Positions 40,667 through 52,768 are shown, counted from the stretch's first letter. The stretch is 64,000 nucleotides of DNA from Neoaquamicrobium microcysteis (GCF_008180155.1 NZ_VSZS01000065.1:248001-312000); one strand, 5' to 3'. A program made the numbers and translations. Notes: generated by a model from the sequence alone, not told the origin.

Positions 40667-42235
40667 ATGGCGGATACCCGCAACGGACTGGTTTCCGCCA
40701 TCGATCATCGGTACCGCTCTGGGCCTCCCGGCGGCGCCCTCGTATGGGTTCTGGGCCTGCTGGCCCTCTATGTCGGCTTCTGGGTCGTTCACCGCGATTT
40801 CGCCCAGTACAATCTAGATCGCCATGGCGACATGGTCGAGAATTTTGCCTGGGGCATTGCCTGGCAACTCGGCTATGACAAGCATCCGCCGCTCTTCGGC
40901 TGGATAACGGCGGCCTGGTTCTCCGTTTTTCCGCGCACCAACGCGGCCTATTATCTTCTTTCCAGCGTCAACGTCGCAGCCGCCGCCATCGTCATGTGGC
41001 TGATTTCACGGCGCTTCCTGACGGAATGGCAGCAGGTCGTCGCCGTGGCGATGATCTTCGTGCTTCCGCCGCTCAGCTTTCACGCGATGGACTACAACGC
41101 CAACGCGGGCATGCTTCCGTTCTGGGCGCTCGCATTCCTGTTTTATCTGCGCGCGATCGAACGACGCAGCCTCTTGGATGCATGCCTGGTAGGTCTTTTC
41201 TGCGGCCTCGCGATGCTGGTGAAGTATCATTCGCTGGTGCTTATCATCGCGCTGAGCGCGCACTTTATCTGGGATCGCGAGACGCGTCCGCTGCTGCGGT
41301 CCGCACTCCCTTGGGCAGCTGCGATCACCGGTGCGATCGTCGTGGCGCCGCACGCGTGGTGGATCGTCCAGTCCGGCTTCACGACCGTGACCTACGCCGC
41401 CGAGCAGGGTGACGGCACCTTTGCGACCGCGCTGTCCAGTGTCGGCTCCTTCCTTGTGGCTTTTCTGCTGTATTCGTTGCCAGGCGTGGTCATAGCTTTG
41501 CTTTACTGGCGCAAGCCGAAGGCTGGCGCGGCAACGCTCATCCCGGCTGGCTGGCGCGATCTGACGGCGAACGCGCAGGGCAGGGCACTGCTTTTCGTCG
41601 GCCCCGGTTCGGCGCTGCTGACAATGATTATCGCGCTGGCGCTGAGCGCCCAATTGTCGTCGCTGTGGGTGATGCCGTTTTTCTTCACCGTGCCTATCCT
41701 GCTTGCGCTGGCGGTCTCCCCGGCAAATGCCGCACATTATTGGTACGCTGCGCCGGCGGCCGTCGTCGTGTTCTGCGCCATCGTGCTGGCGATGACGCCC
41801 TGGCTGAGGAGCAGCCACATGCAGCGCGCCTCGTCCAACACCGTCGTGCCCGTTTCCGTGCTGGCGCAGCTTGTGCAGGAAAGCTGGCACGAGCGCACCG
41901 CGACGCCGCTTGCGATCGTCGCCTCGCGTGACGATTTCCTCGCCAACGGCGTTTCGTTCTATGCGCCGGATACGCCGCAGGCCGTCCAGGGCAGCTTCGC
42001 GGTTTCACCCTGGGTCAGCGTGCAGGATGTCGAGCGTCTCGGCGCGGTCTTCATCTGCCTTGCCAGCACCAAGGTGCCGGGTTGCGACGACGACGCTGCG
42101 ACGCTGCTGGGTGCCATCGATGACACGGTCGAGCTGAGCATCCCTGCCGTTGAAGGCGCAGGCGGTCCGCGCGAGTGGGACTACACACTCTACATGCGCT
42201 ATCCTGCCGCTCTGCGGCAACAGGCGAGCAACTGA
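40667..42235 (+). CDS. glycosyltransferase family 39-like membrane protein
   Basis: A 522-residue protein with about ten membrane helices and a C-terminal periplasmic domain of ~130 residues. The conserved DRHGDMVENFAWG (first-loop acidic residues) and KHPPLFGWITAAWF match the GT39/ArnT class, which moves sugars from polyprenyl phosphate to a periplasmic acceptor. A polyprenyl-phosphate sugar synthase of GT2 type lies just downstream on the opposite strand. The acceptor (lipid A, glycan or protein) is unknown. Confidence 0.86.
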   Translation: MADTRNGLVSAIDHRYRSGPPGGALVWVLGLLALYVGFWVVHRDFAQYNLDRHGDMVENFAWGIAWQLGYDKHPPLFGWITAAWFSVFPRTNAAYYLLSSVNVAAAAIVMWLISRRFLTEWQQVVAVAMIFVLPPLSFHAMDYNANAGMLPFWALAFLFYLRAIERRSLLDACLVGLFCGLAMLVKYHSLVLIIALSAHFIWDRETRPLLRSALPWAAAITGAIVVAPHAWWIVQSGFTTVTYAAEQGDGTFATALSSVGSFLVAFLLYSLPGVVIALLYWRKPKAGAATLIPAGWRDLTANAQGRALLFVGPGSALLTMIIALALSAQLSSLWVMPFFFTVPILLALAVSPANAAHYWYAAPAAVVVFCAIVLAMTPWLRSSHMQRASSNTVVPVSVLAQLVQESWHERTATPLAIVASRDDFLANGVSFYAPDTPQAVQGSFAVSPWVSVQDVERLGAVFICLASTKVPGCDDDAATLLGAIDDTVELSIPAVEGAGGPREWDYTLYMRYPAALRQQASN

Positions 42236-42243
42236 GCGCCGCC

Positions 42244-43278
42244 CTACAGCTTGTTTTCGATCGGGTTTTTGCGGCCAACGCTGCGGCGGCTGTGTGGCTT
42301 CGGCACGGCTGCAGGCGGAATGCCGTATACCTCGCGGACCACATAGAGCGGCCTGCCGCGCACTTCCTGCGAGATGCGGCCAACATATTCGCCCATGATG
42401 CCGAGCGACAGCAGGTTGAGGCCCCCGAGGAAAAGGATCACCACCATGGTCGAGGCGTAACCTGGAACGTCCACACCCCAGACGAGGGTTCGCACCACGA
42501 GATAGATGGCGAAGGCCAGAGCGAACAGACCGATCAGCAGGCCTGCCACGCTCCAGATGCGTAGAGGCGCAGTGGTCGACGCGATGAGCCCGTCGAGCGC
42601 GAACCGCACCAGCCTGCGATAGGACCACTTGGTTTCGCCGTGGAGGCGCGCAGGGCGCTCGTACTCGACGTCCACATTGCGGTAGCCGACCCACGAGTAG
42701 AGACCCTTGGTGAAGCGTGAACCTTCGGCCAGGCTGTTGAGCGCATCCACGACGGCACGATCAAGCAGCCGGAAGTCCCCCACATTGCGCTTGATTGGAA
42801 TGTCGGAAGCGGCGTTGTAGAGGCGGTAGAACAGCCTCGCCGTCGATCGCTTCAGCCATGTGTCTTCGCGACGGCTTGTGCGAACCCCGTTGACGATCTC
42901 AGCCCCTTCGAGCCAGGCATCGACCATCGCCGGCAGGACTTCCGGGGGGTCCTGAAGGTCGACATCCATCGGCACCACGGCGTCGCCTTCGACATAGGTA
43001 AGGCCCGCCGCGAGCGCGGCCTCCTTGCCGAACGCGCGCGACAACCGCACCAGCTTGATGGATGGGTTGCGCTCACCGGCTTCCACCACGATCTGCGCGG
43101 TGCGATCGCTGCTGCCATCGTCGACGAACAGAATTTCGTACGTCCGCCCGTCGAGCTGCTCTCGACAAATCGTCTCCAGAACGGGAGCAGTCCGCTCGAG
43201 AAATGCAGGAATCGCGTCTTCCTCATTGAGAACCGGCACCACCACGGACAGGGCGGGGGGCTGCTTTGATCTGGGCAT
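42244..43278 (-). CDS. polyprenyl-phosphate glycosyltransferase, GT2 (ArnC/DPM1-like)
   Basis: A 344-residue membrane protein. The N-terminal GT2 domain has SVVVPVLNEEDAIPAFL and the metal-binding DVDLQDPPE near residue 110. Two C-terminal helices (about 235-300) are typical of polyprenyl-phosphate sugar synthases. The tail ends in a basic segment. It ends eight bases from the convergent GT39-like gene, and together they form a likely two-step pathway for attaching a sugar in the periplasm. Confidence 0.9.
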   Translation of the reverse strand: MPRSKQPPALSVVVPVLNEEDAIPAFLERTAPVLETICREQLDGRTYEILFVDDGSSDRTAQIVVEAGERNPSIKLVRLSRAFGKEAALAAGLTYVEGDAVVPMDVDLQDPPEVLPAMVDAWLEGAEIVNGVRTSRREDTWLKRSTARLFYRLYNAASDIPIKRNVGDFRLLDRAVVDALNSLAEGSRFTKGLYSWVGYRNVDVEYERPARLHGETKWSYRRLVRFALDGLIASTTAPLRIWSVAGLLIGLFALAFAIYLVVRTLVWGVDVPGYASTMVVILFLGGLNLLSLGIMGEYVGRISQEVRGRPLYVVREVYGIPPAAVPKPHSRRSVGRKNPIENKL

Positions 43279-43403
43279 TCGATAGGGTTCCGTCGCTTCG
43301 TGAGCGGCTCTTAACAGCGTGGATCATGCGCGGCAACAACGTTGCGCGGTGAGGGGCCGTATGCTTAGTGGCCGATCTCGATATAGGCAGAGCGGTTTAA
43401 GAT

Positions 43404-44279
43404 ATGCAGGCGCAACAAACGCTGGAGGACGAGCCGATCGCGGATTTCTCGCTGTTCCGAGATGCGCCGTCCTCGGTCGAGTTCAACAAGCTGCGCAAGC
43501 GGCTGCTGCGCGATACGCGCCAGGCGTTGGAAGACTTCACCATGGTGACGCCCGGCCAGCGCTGGCTGGTGGCGCTCTCGGGCGGCAAGGATTCCTACGG
43601 GTTGCTGGCGCTTCTGCTCGATCTGAAATGGCGCGGCCTCCTGCCAGTGGAACTGCTGGCCTGCAATCTCGATCAGGGGCAGCCCAGTTTCCCGAAGCAC
43701 ATCCTGCCGGAATACCTCAAGTCGGTCGGCGTCGAGCACCGCATCGAGTATCAGGACACCTATTCGATCGTTACCGAAAAGATCCCGGAAAATCGCACAT
43801 ACTGCTCGTTGTGCTCGCGCCTGCGGCGCGGCCACCTTTATCGGATCGCGCGCGAGGAAGGCTGTGCGGCGCTGGTCCTCGGCCACCATCGCGAAGATAT
43901 CCTCGAGACCTTCTTCCTGAATCTCTTCTTCGGCGGGCGGCTGGCGGCGATGCCGCCGAAGCTCATGAACGACGATGGCGACACGATGGTGCTGCGGCCG
44001 CTTGCCTATTGTGCCGAGGCAGACCTCGCGAAATTCGCCGACGCGATGTCCTTTCCGATCATCCCCTGCGACCTCTGCGGCAGCCAGGACGGACTTCAGC
44101 GCAACGCCATGAAGGCCATGCTTGAGGATATCGAGCGCAGGATGCCGGGGCGCAAGGATACGATGATCCGCGCGCTGGGCCACGTGCGCCCGAGCCATCT
44201 GCTCGACCGCAACCTCTTTGATTTTTCGTTGCTCGGCGAAGAGGCCGACGCGCTCAGACTTCCGGGTTCTGCTGCCTGA
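43404..44279 (+). CDS. ttcA: tRNA 2-thiocytidine synthetase TtcA
   Basis: A 291-residue ATP-dependent enzyme that thiolates C32 of tRNA using an Fe-S cluster. The PP-loop [10 protein letters not shown] is near residue 58. The cluster cysteines include CSLC (about residue 134) and CDLCGSQ (about 224). [15 protein letters not shown] is also typical. The last 26 bases overlap the 3' end of the convergent MFS gene. The length is normal for alphaproteobacterial TtcA. Confidence 0.93.
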   Translation: MQAQQTLEDEPIADFSLFRDAPSSVEFNKLRKRLLRDTRQALEDFTMVTPGQRWLVALSGGKDSYGLLALLLDLKWRGLLPVELLACNLDQGQPSFPKHILPEYLKSVGVEHRIEYQDTYSIVTEKIPENRTYCSLCSRLRRGHLYRIAREEGCAALVLGHHREDILETFFLNLFFGGRLAAMPPKLMNDDGDTMVLRPLAYCAEADLAKFADAMSFPIIPCDLCGSQDGLQRNAMKAMLEDIERRMPGRKDTMIRALGHVRPSHLLDRNLFDFSLLGEEADALRLPGSAA

Positions 44280-45495
44280 AGAGCTTACCCTTTTCAGCGA
44301 TGAGCACCATCACAAGCGCCAGCAAGCCCGAGAAGAAATAGCCTGCCGACAAAGGCATTACCGTGCCGTCGAACGCCTGCCCGATGGCCGCACCGACGAG
44401 CCCGCCGCCGATCGTCTGGACGAAGCCCTGCACCGAGGACGCAGTGCCGGCGACGTGGCCGAGCGGCTCCATGGCCAGCGAATTGAAGTTCGCGCCGATC
44501 CAGGAGAACGTCATCATGGCGAGGGCAAACAGGCCAGTGAACAGCCATAGCGGCACCGGGCCTTGCAGGGAAAGGGCGAAGACCGTGCCCGTCAGCACGA
44601 TGAAGGCCAGAAGCGCGCCGTGGGCCAGCCGTCGCATGCCGAGCCTGCCGACAAGCCGCGAATTGGCGAAGGACGACACCGCCATGAGGCCTGCAACGAC
44701 GGCGAAGAAGACGGGAAACATCGTTCCGACCTCGTAGATGCCGACATAGACCTGCTGGGCGGAATTGATGAAGCCGAACAGCGCACCGAAGATGCTGGTC
44801 ATTGCCACCGTGTAGCAGACCGACATGCGGTTGGTGGCGACGATGCGGAAGCCGTCGATGATAACGGCCGCCCGAAGCGGACGCCGGTACTCGTCCTTCA
44901 GCGTTTCGGGCAGCCGCATCCAGGTCCACACCGTGAACGCCAGACCGACCAATCCCATGAAGATAAAGATCGACGGCCAGTCGAAGGCCAACATAAGCAC
45001 CTGTCCCGCGCCGGGCGCGATGACAGGGATGATCATGAAGACCATAAAGACCAGCGACATGACCTCGGCCATCGCGCGGCCGCCGAATGTGTCGCGGACG
45101 ATGGAAACGGCGATGACGCGCGTGGCAGCAGCGCCGAGCCCCTGCACGAAACGCAGAGCTAGAAGCGCACCGAAACTTGGTGCGAAGGCGCACGCAAACG
45201 CAGCCGCTACATAGACGACCATGCCCGCCAGCAGCGGCACTCTTCGCCCATAGCGATCCGATATAGGGCCGAAGAAGAGCTGGGTCAGGCCGAAGCCGGT
45301 GACGTATGCGGTGATGACGAACTGGCGCGCGTTCTCGTCGGCGACGCCGAGGTCAGCCCCGATCTCCTGCAGGCCCGGCAGCATGATGTCGATCGCCAGC
45401 GCGTTGAGCGCCATGAGTGCCGCGGCAAGCGCGATGAACTCGAAACGCGGCAAGGCCAACCCGGCGGTCGGCTGCTCTCCGGTCGATTTCTGCAT
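44254..45495 (-). CDS. MFS transporter, Bcr/CflA family drug exporter
   Basis: A 413-residue inner-membrane carrier with 12 helices. Loop 2-3 has the MFS motif [14 protein letters not shown] (G-x-x-x-D-R-x-G-R-R), and [21 protein letters not shown] matches motif C/D of the Bcr/CflA group. Members export drugs or small metabolites by proton antiport. The exported substrate is not predictable. It starts 98 bases downstream of grxD and ends within ttcA by 26 bases. Confidence 0.92.
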   Translation of the reverse strand: MQKSTGEQPTAGLALPRFEFIALAAALMALNALAIDIMLPGLQEIGADLGVADENARQFVITAYVTGFGLTQLFFGPISDRYGRRVPLLAGMVVYVAAAFACAFAPSFGALLALRFVQGLGAAATRVIAVSIVRDTFGGRAMAEVMSLVFMVFMIIPVIAPGAGQVLMLAFDWPSIFIFMGLVGLAFTVWTWMRLPETLKDEYRRPLRAAVIIDGFRIVATNRMSVCYTVAMTSIFGALFGFINSAQQVYVGIYEVGTMFPVFFAVVAGLMAVSSFANSRLVGRLGMRRLAHGALLAFIVLTGTVFALSLQGPVPLWLFTGLFALAMMTFSWIGANFNSLAMEPLGHVAGTASSVQGFVQTIGGGLVGAAIGQAFDGTVMPLSAGYFFSGLLALVMVLIAEKGKLFRQQNPEV

Positions 45496-45524
45496 GACCG
45501 GTGCTCCTGTGATGATGGAAGACG

Positions 45525-45550
45525 AAAATGCGCCGGGGGAGCCGGCGCAT
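45525..45550 (-). terminator. intrinsic terminator after grxD
   Basis: On the minus strand ATGCGCCGG and CCGGCGCAT form a perfect 9-bp stem with a five-base loop, followed by TTTTCG. It lies about 45 bases after the grxD stop and so separates the purine/bolA/grxD run from the MFS gene. Confidence 0.72.
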
Positions 45551-45593
45551 CGCTATCTCAATTTCTTCCGGAAGAAGAAGGCGCGGGAAGCGG

Positions 45594-45929
45594 TCAGGCC
45601 GCGCCGCGTACGCTCACACCCTTTTCGGTGAAGAATTCCTGCAGTTCGCCGGCCTGGAACATCTCACGGATGATGTCGCACCCGCCGACGAATTCACCCT
45701 TCACGTAGAGCTGGGGGATGGTCGGCCAGTTGGAATATTCCTTGATGCCCTGGCGAAGCTCGTCGGAGGTGAGCACGTTGATGCCCTTGTAGTCCACCCC
45801 GAGATAATCGAGAATCTGCACCACCTGCCCGGAGAAGCCGCACTGCGGAAAGCCCGGCGTGCCCTTCATGAAGAGCACTACGTCGCTGCCCTTGACCTCG
45901 TTGTCGATGAATCCGGCGATCTCGCTCAT
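45594..45929 (-). CDS. grxD: monothiol glutaredoxin, Grx4 family
   Basis: A 111-residue protein with the monothiol active site CGFS near residue 32 and the GTPGFPQ and [19 protein letters not shown] stretches. Grx4 proteins bind [2Fe-2S] clusters and pair with BolA for iron signalling and cluster transfer. bolA lies immediately upstream on the same strand, so this is the classic pair. A terminator follows. Confidence 0.96.
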   Translation of the reverse strand: MSEIAGFIDNEVKGSDVVLFMKGTPGFPQCGFSGQVVQILDYLGVDYKGINVLTSDELRQGIKEYSNWPTIPQLYVKGEFVGGCDIIREMFQAGELQEFFTEKGVSVRGAA

Positions 45930-46017
45930 CTGGCTCGTCCTTTCGCGGCCGGGTTCAAGGCCCGGCGAAATTTATGGCTTGCCCCCTATGTATTGCACAT
46001 GCGGGCAGCGTGCAACG

Positions 46018-46251
46018 TCAGTCGGGGACGCTGGTCTGGAGAGCCAGCGCGTGAAGCACCCCGCCCATGTTGCCCTGGAGCGCCTGATAGACCATCTGGT
46101 GCTGCTGCACCCGGCTCTTGCCGCGAAAGCTTTCGGCCACGACTTCCGCGGCATAGTGGTCGCCATCGCCGGCCAGATCGCGAATCGTGACGACGGCGTC
46201 CGGAATACCTTCCTTGATCAGCCGTTCGATCTCGCGCGCGTCCATCGCCAT
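46018..46251 (-). CDS. bolA: BolA family protein
   Basis: A 77-residue cluster-associated protein. The DAVVTIRDLAGDGDHYAAEVVAES stretch and FRGKSRVQQHQMVYQAL with its conserved His match BolA/IbaG. In most bacteria it partners with monothiol glutaredoxin, encoded 88 bases downstream. It starts 17 bases after purL and so belongs to the purine operon by position. Confidence 0.95.
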   Translation of the reverse strand: MAMDAREIERLIKEGIPDAVVTIRDLAGDGDHYAAEVVAESFRGKSRVQQHQMVYQALQGNMGGVLHALALQTSVPD

Positions 46252-46268
46252 TGCAGGTGCCCCGTCTT

Positions 46269-48464
<2,196 letters not shown>

Positions 48465-48480
48465 TTCGTCGTCCGAAAAT

Positions 48481-48888
48481 TCAGGCGGCGCCGGCGCAGT
48501 TGCCGTCGCCTGAAGACCAGCGGCGGATGTCCGCCGAGATGCGTGCGCCAGCCGGCTGATCCATCAGCGGGCCGAAGGTGGTGACATTGCCGGCGGCACC
48601 TTCGGCCTGCACCACCAGAAGCGGTCTGCCGCCGAAATTGCCCCGCGGCACGAGCAGAAAGCGCGGCCGACCGGTAAATGAGTTGAGCTCGTTAGCGAAG
48701 CTGTAGTCGCTGAAGGCAGGATCGCGCGAGGCGAACCAGCACCGATGAGCGGCAATTGCCACCTGTTCCATGTTGCGCAGGGCCGCACTCTTGCCCTGCG
48801 ACACCTCAGCGGCGGGCGTGGTGCCCGACTGGCAGCCGGCAAGCAGCGTAAGCGCCACCAGACAGGCAGCACCCGCCAGCGCCCTCAC
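48481..48888 (-). CDS. hypothetical lipoprotein inside the purine operon
   Basis: A 135-residue product. The signal ends in the lipobox LAGC near residue 19. The mature part is a small mixed domain with [21 protein letters not shown] and two cysteines (HRCW and DGNCAG). Its start overlaps the purQ stop by four bases and purL starts 16 bases later, so it is co-translated with the purine genes although a lipoprotein has no evident purine role. The family is not recognised. Confidence 0.78.
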   Translation of the reverse strand: MRALAGAACLVALTLLAGCQSGTTPAAEVSQGKSAALRNMEQVAIAAHRCWFASRDPAFSDYSFANELNSFTGRPRFLLVPRGNFGGRPLLVVQAEGAAGNVTTFGPLMDQPAGARISADIRRWSSGDGNCAGAA

Positions 48889-49553
48889 GCGGCTTTCCCC
48901 AGCAGTCCCTCGAACAGCGCGCGGCCGTCGGTACCGCCATGCGCGGCCTCGATCAGATTTTCGGGGTGTGGCATCAACCCCAGAACGTTGCCTCCGTCGC
49001 TGATGACGCCGGCGATATCGTTGAGCGAGCCGTTGGGATTGGTCCCATCGGCATAGCGGAACACGACCTGGCTCTCTCCTTCGATACGCGCCAGCGTCTC
49101 GGCGTCGGCGAAGAAGTTGCCGTCATGATGCGCGACGGGGCAGCGGATGATCTGGCCGGGCGTATAGCCCCGCGTGAACGCCGTGTTGGCGTTTGCGACT
49201 TCCAGCTTCACCTCGCGACAGACAAAATTGAGCGAGGCGTTGCGCATCAGCGCGCCCGGCAGCAGGCCGGCCTCCAGCAGAATCTGGAAGCCGTTGCAGA
49301 CGCCCATCACCATGACGCCCTTGGCAGCCTTCTCGGCTACAGCGCGCATGACCGGCATTCGGGCAGCGATGGCCCCGCAACGCAGATAATCGCCGTAGGA
49401 GAAACCTCCCGGAATGACGATCAGATCCACGTCCGGGATTTCGGTGTCCGTCTGCCAGACGGTGGCGGGTGCCTGGCCGCCGATCTTGGTCAGCGCCGCG
49501 ATCATGTCGCGGTCGCGATTGAGGCCGGGGAGAAGAACGACCGCGGATTTCAC
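48885..49553 (-). CDS. purQ: phosphoribosylformylglycinamidine synthase subunit PurQ
   Basis: A 222-residue class I glutamine amidotransferase that feeds ammonia to PurL. The nucleophilic Cys is in [11 protein letters not shown] (about residue 86), and the His-Glu pair is in [10 protein letters not shown] near the C-terminus. [13 protein letters not shown] is also typical. It starts one base after purS and overlaps the lipoprotein gene. Confidence 0.97.
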   Translation of the reverse strand: MKSAVVLLPGLNRDRDMIAALTKIGGQAPATVWQTDTEIPDVDLIVIPGGFSYGDYLRCGAIAARMPVMRAVAEKAAKGVMVMGVCNGFQILLEAGLLPGALMRNASLNFVCREVKLEVANANTAFTRGYTPGQIIRCPVAHHDGNFFADAETLARIEGESQVVFRYADGTNPNGSLNDIAGVISDGGNVLGLMPHPENLIEAAHGGTDGRALFEGLLGKAA

Positions 49554-49554
49554 G

Positions 49555-49797
49555 TCAGCCGATCTCCACCTGATAGTTCTCGATCACGGTGTTTGCCAGA
49601 AGCTTCTCGCACATCGCCTTGATGTCGGCTTCGGCGGCCTCCCGGTCCGAGCCCTCGACCTCTATGTCGAACACCTTGCCCTGCCTGACCGAGCCGACGC
49701 CCGAAAAGTCCAGCGCGGAAAGCGCGCCTTCGATGGCCTTGCCCTGCGGGTCTAGAACGCCGTTCTTGAGCGTTACGGTGACGCGTGCCTTGATCAT
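49555..49797 (-). CDS. purS: phosphoribosylformylglycinamidine synthase subunit PurS
   Basis: An 80-residue protein that bridges PurL and Pur[21 protein letters not shown], the central [13 protein letters not shown] and the C-terminal [12 protein letters not shown] match PurS. It lies 18 bases after purC and one base before purQ, the standard order. Confidence 0.96.
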   Translation of the reverse strand: MIKARVTVTLKNGVLDPQGKAIEGALSALDFSGVGSVRQGKVFDIEVEGSDREAAEADIKAMCEKLLANTVIENYQVEIG

Positions 49798-49815
49798 CTG
49801 TGCGTGGTTCCGGTG

Positions 49816-50607
49816 CTAGTGGACGCTGCCCTTGTCGGGCTTGGACGCGACGAGGACGGGGCCGGTAGGCCGCGGCGGTTCGTTTTCGTTCATGATGCCG
49901 AGACGCCGCGCTACCTCCTGATAGGCCTCGACGAGCCCGCCCATGTCGCGACGGAAGCGGTCCTTGTCGAGCTTGTCGTTGGTTGCCGTGTCCCACAGCC
50001 GGCATGAATCGGGCGATATCTCGTCGGCGAGGATGATGCGCATCATGTCGCCTTCGTAGAGGCGGCCGAACTCGACCTTGAAGTCGACGAGCTGGATGCC
50101 GACGCCCAAGAACAGGCCGGAAAGGAAGTCGTTGACGCGTATGGCCAGCGCCATGATGTCGTCGATCTCCTGAGGGCTCGCCCAGCCGAAGGCGGTAATG
50201 TGCTCTTCCGACACCATCGGGTCGTCCAGCGCGTCCGCCTTGTAGTAGAATTCGATGATCGAGCGCGGCAGGACCGTGCCTTCCTCGATGCCGAGGCGCT
50301 TCGCCAGCGAGCCGGCGGCGATGTTTCGCACGACCACCTCGAGCGGGATGATCTCCACTTCCTTGATAAGCTGCTCACGCATGTTGAGCCGCTTGATGAA
50401 GTGGGTTGGGATGCCGATGCGGTTCAGATGGGTGAAGATGTGCTCGGAAATTCGGTTGTTGAGCACGCCCTTGCCATCCACCACTTCGTGCTTCTTCTTG
50501 TTGAAGGCGGTGGCGTCGTCCTTGAAGAACTGGATCAGGGTGCCAGGCTCGGGTCCCTCGTAAAGGATCTTGGCCTTGCCTTCGTAAATGCGGCGGCGAC
50601 GGTTCAT
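49816..50607 (-). CDS. purC: SAICAR synthetase
   Basis: A 263-residue enzyme that joins CAIR and aspartate to give [30 protein letters not shown] and [10 protein letters not shown] are diagnostic. The start is ATG 50607 (product begins [11 protein letters not shown]). It carries about 20 extra C-terminal residues rich in Pro and Lys. It is first in the operon, with a divergent spacer holding short direct repeats upstream. Confidence 0.96.
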   Translation of the reverse strand: MNRRRRIYEGKAKILYEGPEPGTLIQFFKDDATAFNKKKHEVVDGKGVLNNRISEHIFTHLNRIGIPTHFIKRLNMREQLIKEVEIIPLEVVVRNIAAGSLAKRLGIEEGTVLPRSIIEFYYKADALDDPMVSEEHITAFGWASPQEIDDIMALAIRVNDFLSGLFLGVGIQLVDFKVEFGRLYEGDMMRIILADEISPDSCRLWDTATNDKLDKDRFRRDMGGLVEAYQEVARRLGIMNENEPPRPTGPVLVASKPDKGSVH

Positions 50608-50685
50608 GGCTATCTCTGGTCTGGGAGGCGGTACAGCACGCGCCTCCTGTTGCGGCAATGCCGGCGACTGGATTCTCAGCGGCTC

Positions 50686-50720
50686 TCTAGCGCAATAGGG
50701 CGTCTAGCTCAATGCGCAAT
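50686..50720. promoter_or_regulatory. short direct repeats in the purC / zeta-subunit divergent spacer
   Basis: TCTAGCGCAAT (50686-50696) and TCTAGCTCAAT (50703-50713) repeat with 17-base spacing, and TGCGCAAT (50713-50720) is a third partial copy. They could be regulator sites serving purC on the minus strand; no known factor is matched. Confidence 0.4.
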
Positions 50721-50865
50721 AAGGAGCGCCCGTGGCCAATCCAACGCCAAATGCCGCAGGTCTTCGTTGAGACACGCGTATTGACCGCAGGCCGGCCATT
50801 TGGTTTGAGAAACCGAACGCAAACCAAGCGTCGTGGATTCGACGCCCAGCCGGAGGATACTCCCC

Positions 50866-51186
50866 ATGGCGAGCATGGACGACCGCGAAAAAGCATTCGA
50901 GAACAAGTTTGCCCATGACGAGGAACTGAAGTTCCGCGCCATGGCCCGCCGAAACAAGCTGCTTGGCCTTTGGGCCGCCGAGAAGCTTGGCAAATCCGGC
51001 GAGGAGGCCGACGCCTATGCCAAGGAGGTCGTGAAGGCCGATTTCGAGGAAGCGGGCGACGAAGACGTGTTCCGCAAGGTGCGCGGAGACTTCGATGCGG
51101 CCGGCGTGACGCAGTCCGACCACCAGATCCGCCGCACCATGGACGAATTGCTGGCAGAGGCGGTCGAGCAGATCCGCAACGCCTGA
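50866..51186 (+). CDS. ATP synthase inhibitor subunit zeta (DUF1476)
   Basis: A 106-residue alphaproteobacterial protein. In Paracoccus the family inhibits the F1 ATPase. DDREKAFENKFAHDEELKFRA at the N-terminus is the inhibitory region, and NKLLGLWAAEKLG follows. CGGAGG lies upstream of ATG 50866. It is divergent from purC and ends in a strong terminator. Confidence 0.94.
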   Translation: MASMDDREKAFENKFAHDEELKFRAMARRNKLLGLWAAEKLGKSGEEADAYAKEVVKADFEEAGDEDVFRKVRGDFDAAGVTQSDHQIRRTMDELLAEAVEQIRNA

Positions 51187-51211
51187 TCCGATTGGCAGGC
51201 CAGATGTTGAG

Positions 51212-51238
51212 ACCGCCCGGCTTTCCGGGCGGTTTTTC
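51212..51238 (+). terminator. intrinsic terminator after the zeta-subunit gene
   Basis: ACCGCCCGG and CCGGGCGGT form a 9-bp stem around CTTT, followed by TTTTTC, 26 bases past the stop. Confidence 0.85.
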
Positions 51239-51299
51239 TTTGCCGGGTTGCCGGCGATCTGGTTGAATGCCCCGACTTTCCACGAGGGACATTTCCGAC

Positions 51300-52079
51300 A
51301 TGAGCCTTGCAGCGCGGCTGGCCGCCGGCGAAACTGTCTTCACCGCCTGGTCGGGCGTGCCCGACGCCTTCACCGTCGAGCTGCTGGCGGCGACGCCTTT
51401 CGATGCGGTCACTCTGGACATGCAGCATGGCGGGCATCACGAAGACAGCGTTCTGCGCGGCCTGTTGCCGATCGTCGCCGCGCAGAAGCCGGCGATCGTG
51501 CGCATCCCGGTGGGGCGCTTCGACATGGCAAGCCGCGCGCTCGATTTCGGCGCCGACGCCATCATTGCGCCGATGGTCAATACGGTTGAAGACGCGCGCC
51601 GCTTTGCCGCCTCGATGAAATATCCGCCTTTGGGCGAGCGTTCCTGGGGCGCGAACTTCGCCATGACGCGGCGCAAGACCGGCGATACCGGTGCATGGCT
51701 GGCCAACGCCAACGCCGACACGCTCGCCTTCGCCATGATTGAGACGCGCGAGGCGCTGGCGATCCTCGACGACATTCTGGCCGTGCCGGGTATCGACGGC
51801 ATTCTTGTGGGGCCGTCGGACTTTTCGATTGCCTGGAGCGGCGGCTCGACCATGAACCCGGCTCTGGAAGACATGATGGAAGCGGTCGCCGACATCGGGG
51901 GGCGCACCCGCGCTGCCGGCAAGCACGCGGCAATCTACGTCGTCGACCCGAAGCTGGTGGGCCGGTTCGTGGGCATGGGCTACCGGCTGATCGCCATGGG
52001 CAGCGAGGCGCGATACATGGCGCTGGGCGCGTCGAGACTGCTGGAAACCGCGCGTCAGTCGCTCGACGTCGCCGGCTGA
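51300..52079 (+). CDS. HpcH/HpaI-family aldolase
   Basis: A 259-residue class II (divalent-metal) pyruvate aldolase of the HpcH/HpaI family, cleaving 4-hydroxy-2-oxoacids. VTLDMQHGGH, IVRIPVGRFDMASRALDFGADAIIAPMVN, FAMIETREAL and GILVGPSDFSIA are family signatures. ATG 51300 follows a GAGGGA; ATG 51267 is an alternative without a ribosome site. The natural substrate is unknown. The next hydrolase gene overlaps its 3' end by 25 bases on the opposite strand. Confidence 0.92.
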   Translation: MSLAARLAAGETVFTAWSGVPDAFTVELLAATPFDAVTLDMQHGGHHEDSVLRGLLPIVAAQKPAIVRIPVGRFDMASRALDFGADAIIAPMVNTVEDARRFAASMKYPPLGERSWGANFAMTRRKTGDTGAWLANANADTLAFAMIETREALAILDDILAVPGIDGILVGPSDFSIAWSGGSTMNPALEDMMEAVADIGGRTRAAGKHAAIYVVDPKLVGRFVGMGYRLIAMGSEARYMALGASRLLETARQSLDVAG

Positions 52080-52624
52080 AGCTTGGACAGGAAGCTCGCG
52101 AAGGTCATGGAGCCTTCCGGCCACGGGCCGTGCCCGGATTCTGCGTTCAGATGACCGGCCTCCCCAGCGTCGATGAACATCGATCCCCATGCGCCGGCGA
52201 TGTCCTCTGCCACCTCGAACGCGCAGAATGGATCGTTGCGGCTGGCTACCGTTATCGACGGAAAAGGCAGCGGGTCGCGGGGGTAGGGCCCGAACGTCAT
52301 AAGGTGCTTGGGCCTCACGGCCGGGTTCGCCACATCGGGAGGCGCTACGAAGAATGCGCCGGCGACAGGATGCCCGGTTTCGAGCGCAGCGTGGATCGCG
52401 GTGGGAATACCCAGCGAATGCGCGACCAGCACGACCGGCCGCTCCGCCTGCCTCATGGCGCGCACGACGTTGGCCACCCAGTCGTCGCGCACGGGCTTGG
52501 ACCATTCGGCCTGCTCGACCCGGCGCGCGGTGGACAGCTTGTTTTCCCAACGAGTCTGCCAATGGTCAGGGCCGGAATTGGTGTAGCCGGGGATGATGAG
52601 AATATCTGCGTCTTTGACCTTCAT
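52055..52624 (-). CDS. RBBP9/YdeN-family serine hydrolase
   Basis: A 189-residue small alpha/beta hydrolase. DILIIPGYTNSGPDHWQTRWE at the N-terminus, the nucleophile elbow VAHSLGIPTAI (about residue 78) and a C-terminal AGHLNAESGHGPWPEG fit the family. The start is ATG 52624. Function is unknown for most members. It overlaps the convergent aldolase gene by 25 bases. Confidence 0.9.
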   Translation of the reverse strand: MKVKDADILIIPGYTNSGPDHWQTRWENKLSTARRVEQAEWSKPVRDDWVANVVRAMRQAERPVVLVAHSLGIPTAIHAALETGHPVAGAFFVAPPDVANPAVRPKHLMTFGPYPRDPLPFPSITVASRNDPFCAFEVAEDIAGAWGSMFIDAGEAGHLNAESGHGPWPEGSMTFASFLSKLQPATSSD

Positions 52625-52768
52625 GGCGGGCCATGTAGCGAGGGAGTCTCGCGCTTGCAACCGGTGAAGCTCCTGTGAACGGCATGTCGCCGAAAGCGTG
52701 ACTTGCGGTTGGGCCTGTGGCGCATGATCTTCAGAGCGAAGAAATGCGCCTTCGCCGGAGAGCTTTGA

